64,000 nt of DNA from Epiperipatus broadwayi (GCA_028023455.1 JAQFVV010006199.1:8725109-8789108); one strand, 5' to 3'; shown: positions 12,829 to 23,170, numbered from the stretch's first letter. A program made the numbers and translations. Notes: generated by a model not told the origin, from the letters alone.

Positions 12829-12887
12829 ATCCAAAACTCCTCACTGATGATGGCCACAAGCCAGAAACTAGTCTGGGGATATTGGAT
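12829..12887 (+). ncRNA. Hammerhead ribozyme (type I), best copy in array
   Basis: The conserved core CTGATGA (12844-12850) and GAAA (12864-12867) enclose stem II TGGC/GCCA with a CACAA loop. Stem III is minimal: A-C pairs with G-T around a TA loop, giving the cleavage triplet GTC (12871-12873). Stem I pairs TCCTCA with TGGGGA, and ATCC pairs with GGAT further out. Every conserved core nucleotide of a hammerhead is present. Predicted cleavage is after 12873. Activity is inferred, not shown. Confidence 0.88.
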
Positions 12888-13283
12888 GAGTAGGCATTTG
12901 ATAGGGATTTTATGCACAGGCCTTCTGGCATTCATTGATTTCTCTGGTTAGCACAGAGTGGCAATACTGTATGGAGAGTTTTGCTTTGTTTATAAACAGT
13001 TATGTACTAGTATAAGATATTGATCATGTGATGCTTAATGGTTTAACACCAATCCTGCCTAATAGGATAGTGGTGGCTATGGTTGTTAAAGAGCCAAAGA
13101 CACCAAAATGTATGGGTGCTGAACTGAGTTCAGACCCATATGACTATATAAGCTATTGAGCTTAGATTGAAAATATTTTTGTGTTTTCCAATTTCATTCT
13201 CATAGTTTTGTAGTTAAGTAGAGATAAAAGGTGGGTGCTGGAGGGTTGCATTAGATCCTAAGATCTAGATGCAGTGCTCTCAG

Positions 13284-13342
13284 ATCCAAAGCTCCTCACT
13301 GATGATGTCCACAAGCCAGAAACTAGTCTGGGGATATTGGAT
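13284..13342 (+). ncRNA. Hammerhead ribozyme, second plus unit
   Basis: Core CTGATGA (13299-13305), GAAA (13319-13322) and cleavage triplet GTC ending at 13328 are intact. Stem II is TGTC/GCCA with one mismatched pair. Stem I is as in the first unit. Confidence 0.82.
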
Positions 13343-13737
13343 GAGTAGGCATTTGATAGGGATTTTATGCACAGGCCTTCTGGCATTCATTGATTTCTCT
13401 GGTTAGCACAGAGTGGCAATACTGTATGGAGAGTTTTGCTTTGTTTATAAACAGTTATGTACTAGTATAAGATATTGATCATGTGATGCTTAATAGTTTA
13501 ACACCAATCCTGCCTAATAGGATAGTGGTGGCTATGGTTGTTAAAGAGCCAAAGACACCAAAATGTATGGGTGCTGAACTGAGTTCAGACCCATATGACT
13601 ATATAAGCTATTGAGCTTAGATTGAAAATATTTTTGTGTTTTCAATTTCATTCTCATAGTTTTGTAGTTAAGTAGAGATAAAAGGTGGGTGCTGGAGGGT
13701 TGCATTAGATCCTAAGATCTAGATGCAGTGCTCTCAG

Positions 13738-13796
13738 ATCCAAAGCTTCTCACTGACGATGGCCACAAGCCAGAAACTAGTCTGGGGATATTGGAT
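13738..13796 (+). ncRNA. Hammerhead ribozyme, third plus unit
   Basis: The core is CTGACGA (13753-13759), acceptable because the fifth core position is variable. Stem II TGGC/GCCA is perfect, GAAA is followed by C-TA-GTC, and the predicted cleavage is after 13782. One stem I pair becomes a G-U wobble. Confidence 0.85.
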
Positions 13797-13912
13797 GAGT
13801 AGGCATTTGATAGGGATTTAATGCACAAGCCTTCTGGCATTCATTGATTACTCTGGTTAGCACAGGGTGGCAATACTGTATGGAGAGTTTTGCTTTGTTT
13901 AAATTTCAGATT

Positions 13913-14730
13913 GTGTAAGAAAAAAACAGTCATAAATTAGTTCTGGGTGCTATGTTCAAAATTTTAAGATGGGCAGAATATTCATATGATAGAGATCATT
14001 TCCCAGTTACCCATTATTTATCATCAATAATAATTACAAATACAAATTGTATATGTTAAATATAAGTATAAGAAGGAGGGGGTGGCTACAAATAAAAATT
14101 ATTTGCATATAAAAAGCAACAACATAGTAAATAAGATACAATTAGATTTAAGAATGAGAAGATTAATAAACTGATTGAAATTTACACAAAAAAAATTTTT
14201 ATTAGCAAAATTATCATTATATGAGAATAAATAAAATCTAGTGAGAATTTAAGGTTATTTGGGTAACAAGATTTAATATAAAACAAGACAAGAGTTTCTA
14301 CTGTCATGAATATAGGATAGAAAAAATACATTAGTTATCATATGATTTTTAAATAATTTTATGAAAAAATTATCTTAAACAAAAACTTAAGGTATCTAAA
14401 GTAATATCTATTAAAAAAGAAATAAGTTATGATCATTAAGTTCACTTCTCATATATAGAAAATTTATTAAAAATTATTTGTATTGAATAAGGATCTTATT
14501 TAGAGTTGGGATTTCAAATAAGAAATACTTATTCTAAAATTAAAAGAACCAGTGAGAAAAATAAATTATATTTTTAAATGAAAGAGAAAAAAGGTTACTA
14601 TGCCTAAGAATGGCACTATGTACTATATTTTTAATATGAAGATGAAAAGATATGCTGTAAAATAAAATTCCAAAAATTTTGTGAGAGAAGACAATATTGG
14701 TTTTGATAGAATTACTAATATAAGTAAAGT
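13913..14730. other. AT-rich DNA, possible decayed 3' part of LINE-D
   Basis: It lies directly 3' of the LINE-D polymerase on the minus strand. It is probably its decayed C-terminal and 3' region, but no motif survives to prove this. Confidence 0.4.
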
Positions 14731-15400
14731 CTAAATGTTAATATTTGTTGCAGTCATTCTATTATAAATGCAGCACAAAGCTGTATTTTTAATATCATAT
14801 TGAAGAAAAGCGTAACCAGACGCAGAAATTATTTTTCTAAATATTTTACAATCATCAGCATAACATAATAGATGAGAATATTTTATATTATTTTTAAAGT
14901 CACTAATATAAATATTATATAACATGAAGTTAAAATACTCATCTGATGAAGATGCAAAATATATCAATAATAAGAAAAAAGTCATTATTAAATTTAACAT
15001 ATGCAATTGACGCTAGTAAAAGATTCAAATCATCCTAACAAATTAGGAAAAAAAAATTTTTTATTTCATTTCTATAGAAGGATGGAGTGATCAATTTTAA
15101 TGAAAATTTTAGTTAAGTAAATGATATTTAACTCCTGTTTTCCTCAAAATGATTATATTTGGGAAAAAGATTAATTTCAATAGACTTATTAGAGATAAAT
15201 CATGCTGTATTGGAGCTAAAGTTTTACTAACAGCATCAATAATCATAATGTAAGTACATCACTCAAAAATTTGGACTATAGTATGTAAAACTGAAATGGT
15301 TCTATAATTATTCAGATTATCAAGAACAATGTTAGGGTATCTATTAACTCTCTAAAAAAAAATAAAAATAAAAACCAGAAAGTGTTTTGAATCTTTTAAT
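14731..15400 (-). pseudogene. LINE-D reverse transcriptase fragments
   Basis: On the minus strand, near 15345-15285, NYRTISVLHTIVQIFE matches the NYRPISLL fingers motif of LINE polymerases. The 91-residue frame at 15006-14731 then gives NIKYSHLLCYADDCKIFRKI with the catalytic YADD box, followed by a thumb-like FLQYDIKNTALCCIYNRM. The pattern is closest to the CR1/Jockey group as I know it. Stops and shifts between the two motifs show long decay. The rest of the same LINE lies at 19740-20720, separated by later insertions. Confidence 0.75.
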
Positions 15401-15421
15401 ACACCAAATAAATCTTTTTTA

Positions 15422-15664
15422 AACCATTAAGCATCACATGATCACATTTTCTATATTAGCACATTAATTGTTGATAAACAGACCAAACTCTCCATACAGT
15501 ATTGCCACCTGTGCTAAACAGAGTAATCAATGGATGCCAGAAGGCTTGTGCATAAATGAGTAGGCATTAGATAGGGATTTTATGCACAAGCCTTCTGGCA
15601 TCCATTGATCACTCTGTTTAGCACAGGTGGCAATACTGTATAGAGAGTTTTGCTCTATTTATTA
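15422..15664. mobile_element. Retrozyme-family hairpin insertion (no ribozyme)
   Basis: This 243-base palindrome is flanked by identical 12-base duplications (AAATCTTTTTTA at 15410-15421 and 15665-15676). Its 5' AACCATTAAGCATCACATG and its 3' end near GAGAGTTTTGC match the 12.1-kb array. The arms fold back around a spacer of about 20 bases, and the hammerhead region is absent. It interrupts LINE-D. Length and the duplication suggest a reverse-transcribed, internally deleted derivative. Confidence 0.85.
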
Positions 15665-15721
15665 AAATCTTTTTTATTGAAGTAATCTATCATGAGATTT
15701 TCTGTATGAACATTATTAAAT

Positions 15722-15836
15722 TAAACAAGGTGATGTGATGTACTGTGACTTCTCCTTAAATGGAGTCAGGAATCTCTCAGCAGCTATGCCCAGAGAAACC
15801 TGTTAGCCACTTTACCTTCCTTTTCCATTGTCCACC
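15722..15836 (-). other. LINE-B 3' untranslated end
   Basis: The region matches the 3' ends at 23882-23991 and 24374-24447 (shared CTGAGAGATTC-type block and a CACATCACAT tail). In the 24.4-kb copy the (CACAT) tail is not followed by CTTGTTTA, so that string is probably not part of the LINE. Confidence 0.75.
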
Positions 15837-17105
15837 CTAAGTTTTCCCATAATCTGCTCCATTCCATTTCCACAACATAATCTTTGTCAACTCCATGACA
15901 TTCATATCTAAATCCCCCTTATTTTTTCCCAAACCTAACATAAAAACCAATAACTCACTTTCTGTATAATCACTTTGTTCATATTTAGCCTTCCATAACT
16001 TCATTATTTGTACCCTTTCTGCTTCCAAACATTTACATTGAAGTAACAAATGCCTAATATTTTCTATACCTTCCTTACACAACTTGCAGACTAAATCATC
16101 CATATTTTTCCATTTACGTGTATATTCCCTTGTTGCTAAAGATCCTGTTCGAGCCTTAAACAATACACTACTTTCCTTACTATTATCATAAATTAACTCA
16201 CACCCAATGTTCTGTTTACTTCTATATATATTTAAACTCATTTCACTCTCCATACTAGTTCTCCATCTCTCCAACTCCCTATTCTTTATTAGTGCATCTA
16301 TTCTTCTATCCCACTCCTTCCCACTATAACAATCAACAATCCTCCTAACACAATCATCCCATCTTTTGTACAAGTATACTGACATAACTTCTTTATCCAA
16401 ATCTTTGGCATACTGCATTACCTTTCTCACCCATCTTGTTGCCTGCCCTTTACTTGTAACCCAATTAAATACTATTTTGGCTATTCTTTTATTATCCATA
16501 AACTGCAATCTACCGAACATTTTCAATTTGCTTTTTGCATCCCTCAAATAAAAACTTGACAATCCCATTTCTCCTTGAATTGCCTCTTTTGCTGTCCACA
16601 CCTCAGCATCTAATGCATATCTTCCTACTTCCCTTTGTACTTTTTCTAAGCAATCTAATAGCCCTTTAGTAACACATAATGCATCATTGCCATATGTTAA
16701 CCCTGCTACTGCCACTCCCTTCCATACAATTCTAGCTACATCATATTTATTATATGAAAACACTGTTAATTTCTTTATCAATCCCTTTCTTTTCTTTGCA
16801 TCATTTATCAATTTTTTCTCCCATTCATCCAAGCAATTTTTCTTATTACTCAAGATGATTCCCAAATAACTATATCTGTTCACCACACTTAACTTTATAT
16901 CCCCCAATAAGAAATCTTTGTCTTCTCTTTCCCCAGTATTCACCATCATTATATTTGATTTTTCTTCACTAAATTTAATCCCCATATCTTTACCCACCCT
17001 TGCGCATGTCATCAGCATAACTTCCATATTTTCTCTTCTTTCTGCACACAAAAAAAACATCATCTGCAAAAAAAAAACCCGACAATGTATATACTCTCTT
17101 GCCAC
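15837..17105 (-). pseudogene. LINE-B polymerase C terminus with CCHC finger
   Basis: This 422-residue frame has a first part, up to residue about 20, that overlaps the FADD region in a shifted phase. It continues with GIKFSEEKSNIM (42-53, the K-box of LINE polymerases) and a long thumb and connection region. Near the end VCKLCKEGIENIRHLLLQC holds C340, C343, H352 and C357, a CX2CX8HX4C finger. It ends about 110 bases before the 3' end of the insertion. LINE-C at 23171-23991 is a plus-strand copy of the last half, about 85-90% alike by eye. Confidence 0.87.
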
Positions 17106-18087
17106 CTGTTAAAGGTATCTCTATCCCTCTTCCTAGACTTTCTATTGCTCTCTCCATTTCACTCAAATACAACACAAACAAAATAGGTGACATAGGGCAT
17201 CCTTGCCTCAGTCCCACCCCATTTTTAACTTTAACTGATTCTATATCCCCTAATTGATATGTATAGCAATTATTTTCATATAATTTTTTAATAACACCCA
17301 CTAAAGCTTCATCCATTCCCAGATTTGCTAAACTTATCCATAATCTATTTCTATTCACTCTATCATATGCCTTCTCTATATCTATAAAACTCATATATAA
17401 CTGTCTACCTGAATTTACACTCATATCTATAAGTTGTGTAACTACAAATAAACTATCTCCTATACGCCTATCTGACCTAAAACCTCCTTGCATTTCCCCC
17501 ACTACATTATTTTCTTCCATCCATTTTGCAACTCTTCCAGACACCATATATAAAAAAACTTTATATAAAACTGATGTTACTGCTATTGGTCTATAATTAT
17601 TTAACTTTCTATGATCCTTACCTTTTCCTTTAAATAATAATCTTACTCTTGTATTACTCCAACTACCCGGAAAAACTCTCTTCTGTGCCATCTTATTAAA
17701 ACATGATAGTAACTTTACTTTTGCCCTATGCCCCAAATTCATTACCATCTCTGCTGCCCATCCATTTAATCCTCTTGACTTATCACTTCTCAGTTCCTTC
17801 CCTGCCTCATTCAGTTCATTTTCTGTAAACGTAATATTCCCATTACTATATGCTTTCATATTTTCTGTCCCTCTGTCCTTCACATCTAACATCTTTTCTA
17901 TATCCATTACATAACTATTCAATATTCTCTCTAATTCTTCTCTAGAGCTACACTCTATTCCCTCTTCATCCAGTAATACTATCTCTCTCTTCCCTAAATT
18001 TCTCCTTTTAATGTAATTCCAAAATTTTTTACTCCCATCTCTTCCACTTTTATTAATATCATCCAATAATTTACTATTTAGTTTCAT
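16990..18087 (-). pseudogene. LINE-B reverse transcriptase
   Basis: This 365-residue frame has NNYRPIAVTSVLYKVF (163-178), MQGGFRSDRR (199-208), palm motif A SFIDIEKAYDRVN (233-245), motif B GLRQGCPMSP (292-301) and the catalytic FADD box (340-343). The enzyme copies its own RNA at a nicked target. All catalytic aspartates are present. Just after FADD the frame runs into homopolymers (A runs near 17049-17056 and 17069-17078) and shifts into the frame at 17105. The correct C-terminal join is inside those runs, so the shift could be real decay or a sequencing error. Confidence 0.9.
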
Positions 18088-18135
18088 TCTCTCTCTATAA
18101 TTATCTATTTTAGCTAACTTCTTTTCTAAGTACTT

Positions 18136-18663
18136 TTACCATTTAGCATTAATATCTTTTTCACTTTCTTTGTTCTTAATAGCACACTTATATTCTCTAC
18201 ATGCTTTTTTCCTCTCTTTTACACTTTTACTAACTCTCATTTTTCTATTACTTTTATTCTTCTGAATATTTTCACCTAAATCCCTATTTGCCACTTTTTC
18301 TATTTTATCACACCAGTCCTCATACTCATTTCCAATCAACTCTTCCATGGTTTCTTCAACTTGTATTTTATACTCTTCTAACTTATTCTTATCATTCACT
18401 CTCCATCCACATCTTTCACTATTGTTTCTACTTTTATTCCTATTTTCCATCACATTACTAACCATTTCAATTACAACAAAATTATGATCACTATTACATA
18501 CTCTCTCTTCATTATCAAACACTTTAATTTTCCATACTTTATTCATTCCCTCTTTCTCTACCAATATATAATCTATTGTGTGAGATATATTATTCCTAGA
18601 CCATGTATATTGTCCCCTCATAAATATTAGATGTTTCCAATGCTCAAATTTACTCTCTGACAA
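18136..18663 (-). pseudogene. LINE-B endonuclease end and linker
   Basis: In this 175-residue frame, TWSRNNISHTIDYILV (about residues 20-35) matches the YTW...IDYIL motif and NSDHNFVVIE (57-66) contains the catalytic SDH triad end. After residue 70 the sequence is charged, Lys/Glu-rich and probably helical, the usual linker to the polymerase. A short break at 18136-18087 leads to the polymerase frame. No key residue of the visible motifs is lost. Confidence 0.84.
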
Positions 18664-18899
18664 AATTTCTTCAAAAGCTGTCCATTCTTATTGTCTACAT
18701 CATCAATTTCTTCAATATGCCCATTCATATCTCCTATAACCATTATTCTCTTCCCCTTTTCTTTAAAACTCTTTATATCCTTAACTAGACACTCATATAT
18801 GCTATTGTTGCATTCCATTATAGTTTGACTATCTCCAGTAGCTATATAACCTATAGCCACCATCCATTCTTGTTTTCCCAACCTTATTTCAAACCACAA
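18627..18899 (-). pseudogene. LINE-B endonuclease, middle part
   Basis: This 90-residue frame carries VIGDMNGH at residues 54-61, the GDxN metal and substrate motif of the endonuclease. It overlaps the next frame by 37 bases in another phase, so a single indel near 18640-18660 separates them. The IGYIATGDS stretch upstream fits the strand preceding the third motif. With its neighbours it completes a recognisable EEP-fold domain. Confidence 0.82.
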
Positions 18900-18992
18900 A
18901 TGTTCTTGGCATTTAGCAGTATTTAAATATTTTTTTGATATAACACCTATACCATCACCCTTTTTTTCTTTTTCTTTTCTATTTATACCCTG

Positions 18993-19355
18993 TCATACCA
19001 AATTTTCCAAAACAGGTTCTTCTTCTTCTCTTAGATGTGTTTCCACTACTGCTAATACCTCAAGCTCTTCATTTTCAATTGCTTTGTTTAATTCCTGCCA
19101 CTTTTCTGGTCTCCTACCACCTTGCATATTCAAATACCCAATTTTTACAATTTTTTCTTTCCTAACTACTCTTTTATAAATTTTTTTTATTCTTTCTTCT
19201 TCATTATGCTTATAAATAACTTGCTTACCATTAATTTTACAGACCCATTCCCTCTCCGCATCTACATTTATATCTAAATCAACTGCCCTTTGTTTAATCC
19301 TTACATCCCATCCATTCTTCTTCTTTTTAATAACACTACAATTTGAAAATCTCAC
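18993..19355 (-). pseudogene. LINE-B N terminus and start of endonuclease
   Basis: This is a 120-residue frame with a lysine-rich start and no ORF1-like domain. IGYLNMQGG (near residues 72-80) and VVETHL (about 103-108) match the first two motifs of the apurinic-type endonuclease (the conserved Asn, and the metal-binding Glu of ETH). The endonuclease follows only about 70 residues after the first Met, so the LINE seems to have a single ORF. The frame ends in a shift near 18993, and the next piece is at 18899. The start codon is the first Met after a stop and is not otherwise supported. Confidence 0.8.
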
Positions 19356-19387
19356 CCACCTTTACAAGTTTCCCGATCTATATTCTT

Positions 19388-19669
19388 AGTGCCACCCTGT
19401 GCCAACCAGAGTAATCAATAGATGCCAGAAGGCTTGTGCATAAAATCCCTATCTAGTGCCTACTCATCCAATATCCCCAGACTAGGCTACAAGCCAGAAA
19501 CTAGTCTGGGGATATTGGATGTGTAGGCACTAGATAGGGATTTTATGCACAAGCCTTCTGGCATCCATTGATTACTCTAGTTGGCACTACTGTATGGAGA
19601 GTTTTGCCTTGTTTAATAACAATTATGTGTTAGTATAAGAGATAGTCATCATGTGATGTTTAGTGGTTT
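19388..19669 (-). repeat. Retrozyme-family palindrome at the 5' end of LINE-B
   Basis: The minus-strand 5' end TAAACCACTAAACATCACATG and the arms around a centre near 19490 match the family at 12.1 kb. The right half keeps GCCAGAAACTAGTC, the 3' half of the hammerhead, but the CTGATGA half is missing at the fold axis. The module stops at GGTGGCAC, where LINE sequence begins. This removes about 20 bases seen in intact copies. Confidence 0.82.
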
Positions 19670-19739
19670 AACATTATTAAATGAAATAAATCTATTAGTA
19701 GTAGTATATGACACATACAATTTAGCAATGTGATTAAAA

Positions 19740-19960
19740 AATTCACCAGCTTGTAATTTGTAAATGAGATTGTTCTGAGCTTTTCCTTACCAATGTCTGA
19801 GTCTTTCACAAAGGACCAAAACCTTTTAGGATTAGTAAAAAGATTTATTTCAATGTTTTTAATATAATTTTGTAAATCTTTTTAGTCGATCTGCTAAAAT
19901 TATTATAAAAAAGGTTTTGAGTCCTAATGTATTGCCTATGGCAATGAGTTTTTTTTTGTT
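19740..19960 (-). pseudogene. LINE-D linker between endonuclease and polymerase
   Basis: Minus-strand reading gives NPKRFWSFVKDSDIGK (about 19845-19795), a well-known type of string between the endonuclease and the polymerase of CR1/Jockey-like LINEs. The reading ends near the target duplication of LINE-B. When LINE-B and the hairpin at 15422-15664 are taken out, the frame seems to continue into 15708-15665 and then 15421 onward. Confidence 0.7.
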
Positions 19961-20389
19961 GTTGTTGTTGTTTTTAAAAAAGATAGAGAACGATTAAGTA
20001 AATTATTTTAATATGTTAAGCTTATTAGATATATAACACAATCAGCCATTAAAATTAAATATCTAAATACAATAATCTCAGGTAAAACCAATATCTGTGT
20101 AAGAATGTAAAGTATTTCAATTAAATTAAAAAAAGTGTTTACAAAGTTCCAAATGATTGCCTTTTGTATAACTCTTAATAATATGAAATGACAATAATTT
20201 TAAAAAACTCAAAGAAGGTTAGTGTATATCAGTTGGGAGATCTATATAAAGAATGAGAAAAAGTCTAATAAAAGATTAATTATTTAAAATATAATTCAAA
20301 ATATGGAGTTTACAACCAATAAATGGTTTATACTGTTTAAGACAAAATAGATTACAACATTTTATCATTCTAGAAGCCTTTAGAGGCAA

Positions 20390-20720
20390 ATACAAATTAT
20401 ATACAATATTACTTCCTAAAAATAATTCTGGAACATTAAAGTCTCCAATAATAACTATATTGTTTGTTCTATTTAATTACTTTACAAAGGAAAATAAGAT
20501 TAAAGTTCTATAAATGAAAAGGCTGCTTTAAAGTAAATGTTTCTAAAGATAAACTTAATAATATAATTTAGACAAATCTTACACCAAGTTGATTCACAAC
20601 AGGAAAAGTACAAAAAGTAGTTTTATAAGGAATATTTTTATTAATAGCAATAACAGTACTTCTTTTTCTGGGAGCTATGTCAGGAAATTTATCAGTATGC
20701 AAAACCTTAAATTTGTTATC
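20390..20720 (-). pseudogene. LINE-D endonuclease fragments
   Basis: Minus-strand reading shows DIAPRKRSTVIAINKNIPY at about 20690-20630, fitting the RxGGGVAIxI strand of LINE endonucleases. Then IVIIGDFNVPELF at about 20458-20420 contains the GDFN metal motif. A frameshift lies between them. The N-terminal motifs were not found further upstream. Confidence 0.7.
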
Positions 20721-22320
20721 TAGAAAAGTGATTAAAGTATTGTAAAATTAGCCAATCATTAATAAAATTACAATAAAGGTTATATGTATATATCTGTACT
20801 AAAGTACACTATTTCAATTATGATTATTCAAAAAAAAATGTAAATAAACAAATTTATGTATATAAATAAACAAAAAAAACATATATAAGTAAACAAAGAA
20901 AAACATAAATTCATAAATTTAATAAATTTTATGATTTTTGTTACATGAATTCATTTCAGAAAATATTAAAATTAATAACTTTTACAATATGGATAATAGT
21001 CATTTTTCCATCTCAGAACTTTACATGTGATCATGTTTATTTTATATTTCTTTAGTTTATATTGAAATCACGTGCAGTTTATTCTTCTCTTTGTTATCTT
21101 TTTCAAATTCAATGTTCAATATTTTGCATAATAAAATGTTTCTAAATTTAATGCTAAACTAAAAATTTTATTAAATTTAAGAACATGTATAATGTTGATA
21201 AAGATTTAAATATATCAAAACAACTAGAGTGAGCATAATTTGTCAACAAGATTGCTATTACGTTTTCATTTTGAGAAAAATGTTGAAGAAAAAGGATATT
21301 GATCAGAGCATACTTAATTATGATGAAAAATAGGAATTTCACTATTTATTTTATTAAAAAAAAATATTAAAGATATAGTACAATAAGTTTTTATTATTAT
21401 TATTTTTTGAATGAATGTAAATGAGTAAACATACACAGATTAAATATACATGTAGATGCATTTTGATTATATTATAATCCTAATTTATACATGCATACTA
21501 TATACATTAAAGTGTATGTGTTACACATATGTTCATGCTGAAAAGTAATGAACTCTTGCAATTCATTGGACAATACATATTGTAATAAAAAATTATCAAC
21601 AAAACAGTAACCATTTTATATGGTGCACAGTGATTAGAACAAAAGATAGGAGATTGCAGTTTTTCTATAATGTCAAAATGTTCTGAATTAAAAAAACTGC
21701 TTGATTTGGAAATATTAGTGCACATTCCTTTAATAGTATTATAACAATAAGAAAAATCTTTCAAAATAGTGATAGTGAAAGAAAAAAAATAGAAAAGAAC
21801 GTAATAGAAAAAAAAAATCAATAAGTCTTAAATGATTGGCCAAAGATTCTTAAAAAAATGCATTGGAAGGACAAACATTAGAAGATATTATTTCATACTG
21901 TTTATGGGGAATAGCAAAATCTAAAAACCAGTAGACATAATGTTATTCATAGCAGAATTTTAAGATATTTTTGTTAGACAATTTTAGATTAGCTGACATA
22001 TTTAAAATAAGATTTTTATAGTATTTTTTTTTTTAGTATTGAATAAAATTGGATTTAAAAATTTGTAATTAGCAATGTAAACCAAAAGACAAGAAGAAAG
22101 AAGAAATGTATTAATTTTACTTGTGATTATGTTAATAAATATAATTTCTTCTAGGGATTATAGGGCAACTAATAGTTAAAAAAAAACAATACCTAGTTTT
22201 AAATGAATTAGTAGTAGATTGTGAAGAATTCAAATCATTGTTATGCAAATAAAATTAAAAAGATCTAATTTGTTATTTATATATTTTAGATTTTAATAAT
22301 TCAAGAAAAGCAATTTTGCT
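20721..22320. other. AT-rich DNA, no supported gene
   Basis: This may include the 5' part of LINE-D on the minus strand, but I could not identify an ORF1 or the first endonuclease motifs. The 104-residue frame at 21821-21507 is Phe/Tyr/Ser-rich with no recognisable domain. Confidence 0.45.
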
Positions 22321-22429
22321 ATTACGGAAATTGCTAAACATCACATGATCACCATCTCTTATACTAGCACATAATTGTTATTAAACAAGGCAAAACTCTC
22401 CATACAGTAGTGCCACTCTGTGCCAACCA

Positions 22430-22710
22430 GAGTAATCAATGGATGCCAGAAGACTTGTGCATAAGATTCCTATCTAGTGCCTACTTATCCAATATCCCCA
22501 GATGAGTAGGCATTGGATAGGGATTTTATGCACAAGCCTTCTGGCATCCATTGATTATTCTGGTTGGTACAGGGTAGCATGGATGCCAGAAGACTTGTGC
22601 ATAAAATTCCTATCTAATGCCTACTTATCCAATATCCCCAGATGAGTAAGCATTAGATAGGGATTTTATGCACAAGCCTTCTGGCATCCATTGATTACTC
22701 TGGTTGGCAG
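22430..22710. repeat. Two tandem hairpins with fold axis at the ribozyme site
   Basis: Two near-identical copies (about 22441-22570 and 22580-22710) each read as minus-strand monomer sequence up to AATATCCCCA, then switch to plus-strand GATGAGTA at 22500/22501 and 22640/22641. The minus strand of AATATCCCCA is TGGGGATATT, exactly the sequence that follows the GTC cleavage triplet of the family's hammerhead. Confidence 0.8.
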
Positions 22711-23038
22711 TGTGGCACTACTGTATGGAGAGTTTTGCCTTGTTTAATAACAATTATGTGCTAGTATAAGAGATGGTGATCATGTGATGTTGAATGGTTT
22801 AACACCAAACCTGCCTAATAGGATAGTGGTGGCTATGGTTGTTAAAGAGCCAAAGACATCCAAATGTATGGGTGCTGAACTGAGTTCAGACTCATATAAC
22901 TATATAAGTTATTGAGCTTAAATTGAAAATATTATTGTGTTTTCAATTTCATTCTCATAGTTTTGTAGTTAAGTAGCGATAAAAGGTGGCTGGTGGAGGG
23001 TTGTATTAGATCCTAAGATCTAGGTGCAGTGCTCTCAG

Positions 23039-23090
23039 ATCCAAGGCTCCTCACTGTGAAGGCAACAAGCCAGAAACTAGTCTGGGGATA
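23039..23090 (+). ncRNA. Damaged hammerhead in the 22.3-kb element
   Basis: Stem I 5' strand, GCCAGAAACTAGTC and TGGGGATA are kept, but the core reads CTGTGAAGGC, with bases missing from CTGATGA and stem II. It is not expected to cleave. Confidence 0.7.
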
Positions 23091-23170
23091 GGGATTTTAT
23101 GCACAAGCCTTCTGGCATCCATTGATTACTCTGATTGGCACAGGGTGGCACTACTGTATGGAGAGTTTTG

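Larger units (their letters stand above)
12134..13900 (+). mobile_element. Retrozyme-like palindromic array, 455-base monomers with hammerheads
   Basis: The array is one insertion flanked by identical 12-base duplications (AAATTTCAGATT at 12122-12133 and 13901-13912). It opens with one unit and a partial unit in minus orientation (12134-12658), switches strand near 12658, and continues with nearly three plus-oriented units. Distances between equivalent hammerhead cleavage sites are 455 and 454 bases (12873, 13328, 13782). Each plus unit also has a TATATAAG string (for example near 13146). No open frame is present. Tandem monomers with type I hammerheads and short target duplications match what is known of metazoan retrozymes, which make small circular RNAs. 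The palindromic layout is unusual for them. Confidence 0.85.
15722..19669 (-). mobile_element. LINE-B with a retrozyme-family 5' module
   Basis: A 3.95-kb insertion has perfect 13-base duplications (AACATTATTAAAT at 15709-15721 and 19670-19682). Read on the minus strand it starts with a retrozyme-family palindrome (19669-19388), continues with a single-frame LINE (endonuclease, polymerase, zinc finger; 19355-15837), and ends with a (CACAT)-type tail followed by CCTTGTTTA. That CCTTGTTTA is also the 3' end of retrozyme-family elements that lack LINE sequence. One pair of duplications around both parts means they either entered the genome together or the LINE landed within a retrozyme copy. Several frameshifts make it defective now. 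Confidence 0.85.

Noticed and set aside
12134-13900. A CRISPR array or ordinary satellite
   Set aside because: The repeats are 455 bases without unique spacers, contain hammerhead cores, switch strand once and are bounded by a 12-base target duplication.
15422-15664. A DNA transposon with terminal inverted repeats
   Set aside because: The 5' end varies between copies while the 3' end is constant, and duplications are 12-14 bases long, which fits reverse transcription better.
16366-17112. Plus-strand frames of 60-64 residues within LINE-B
   Set aside because: They are opposite-strand shadows of the LINE-B polymerase frame.
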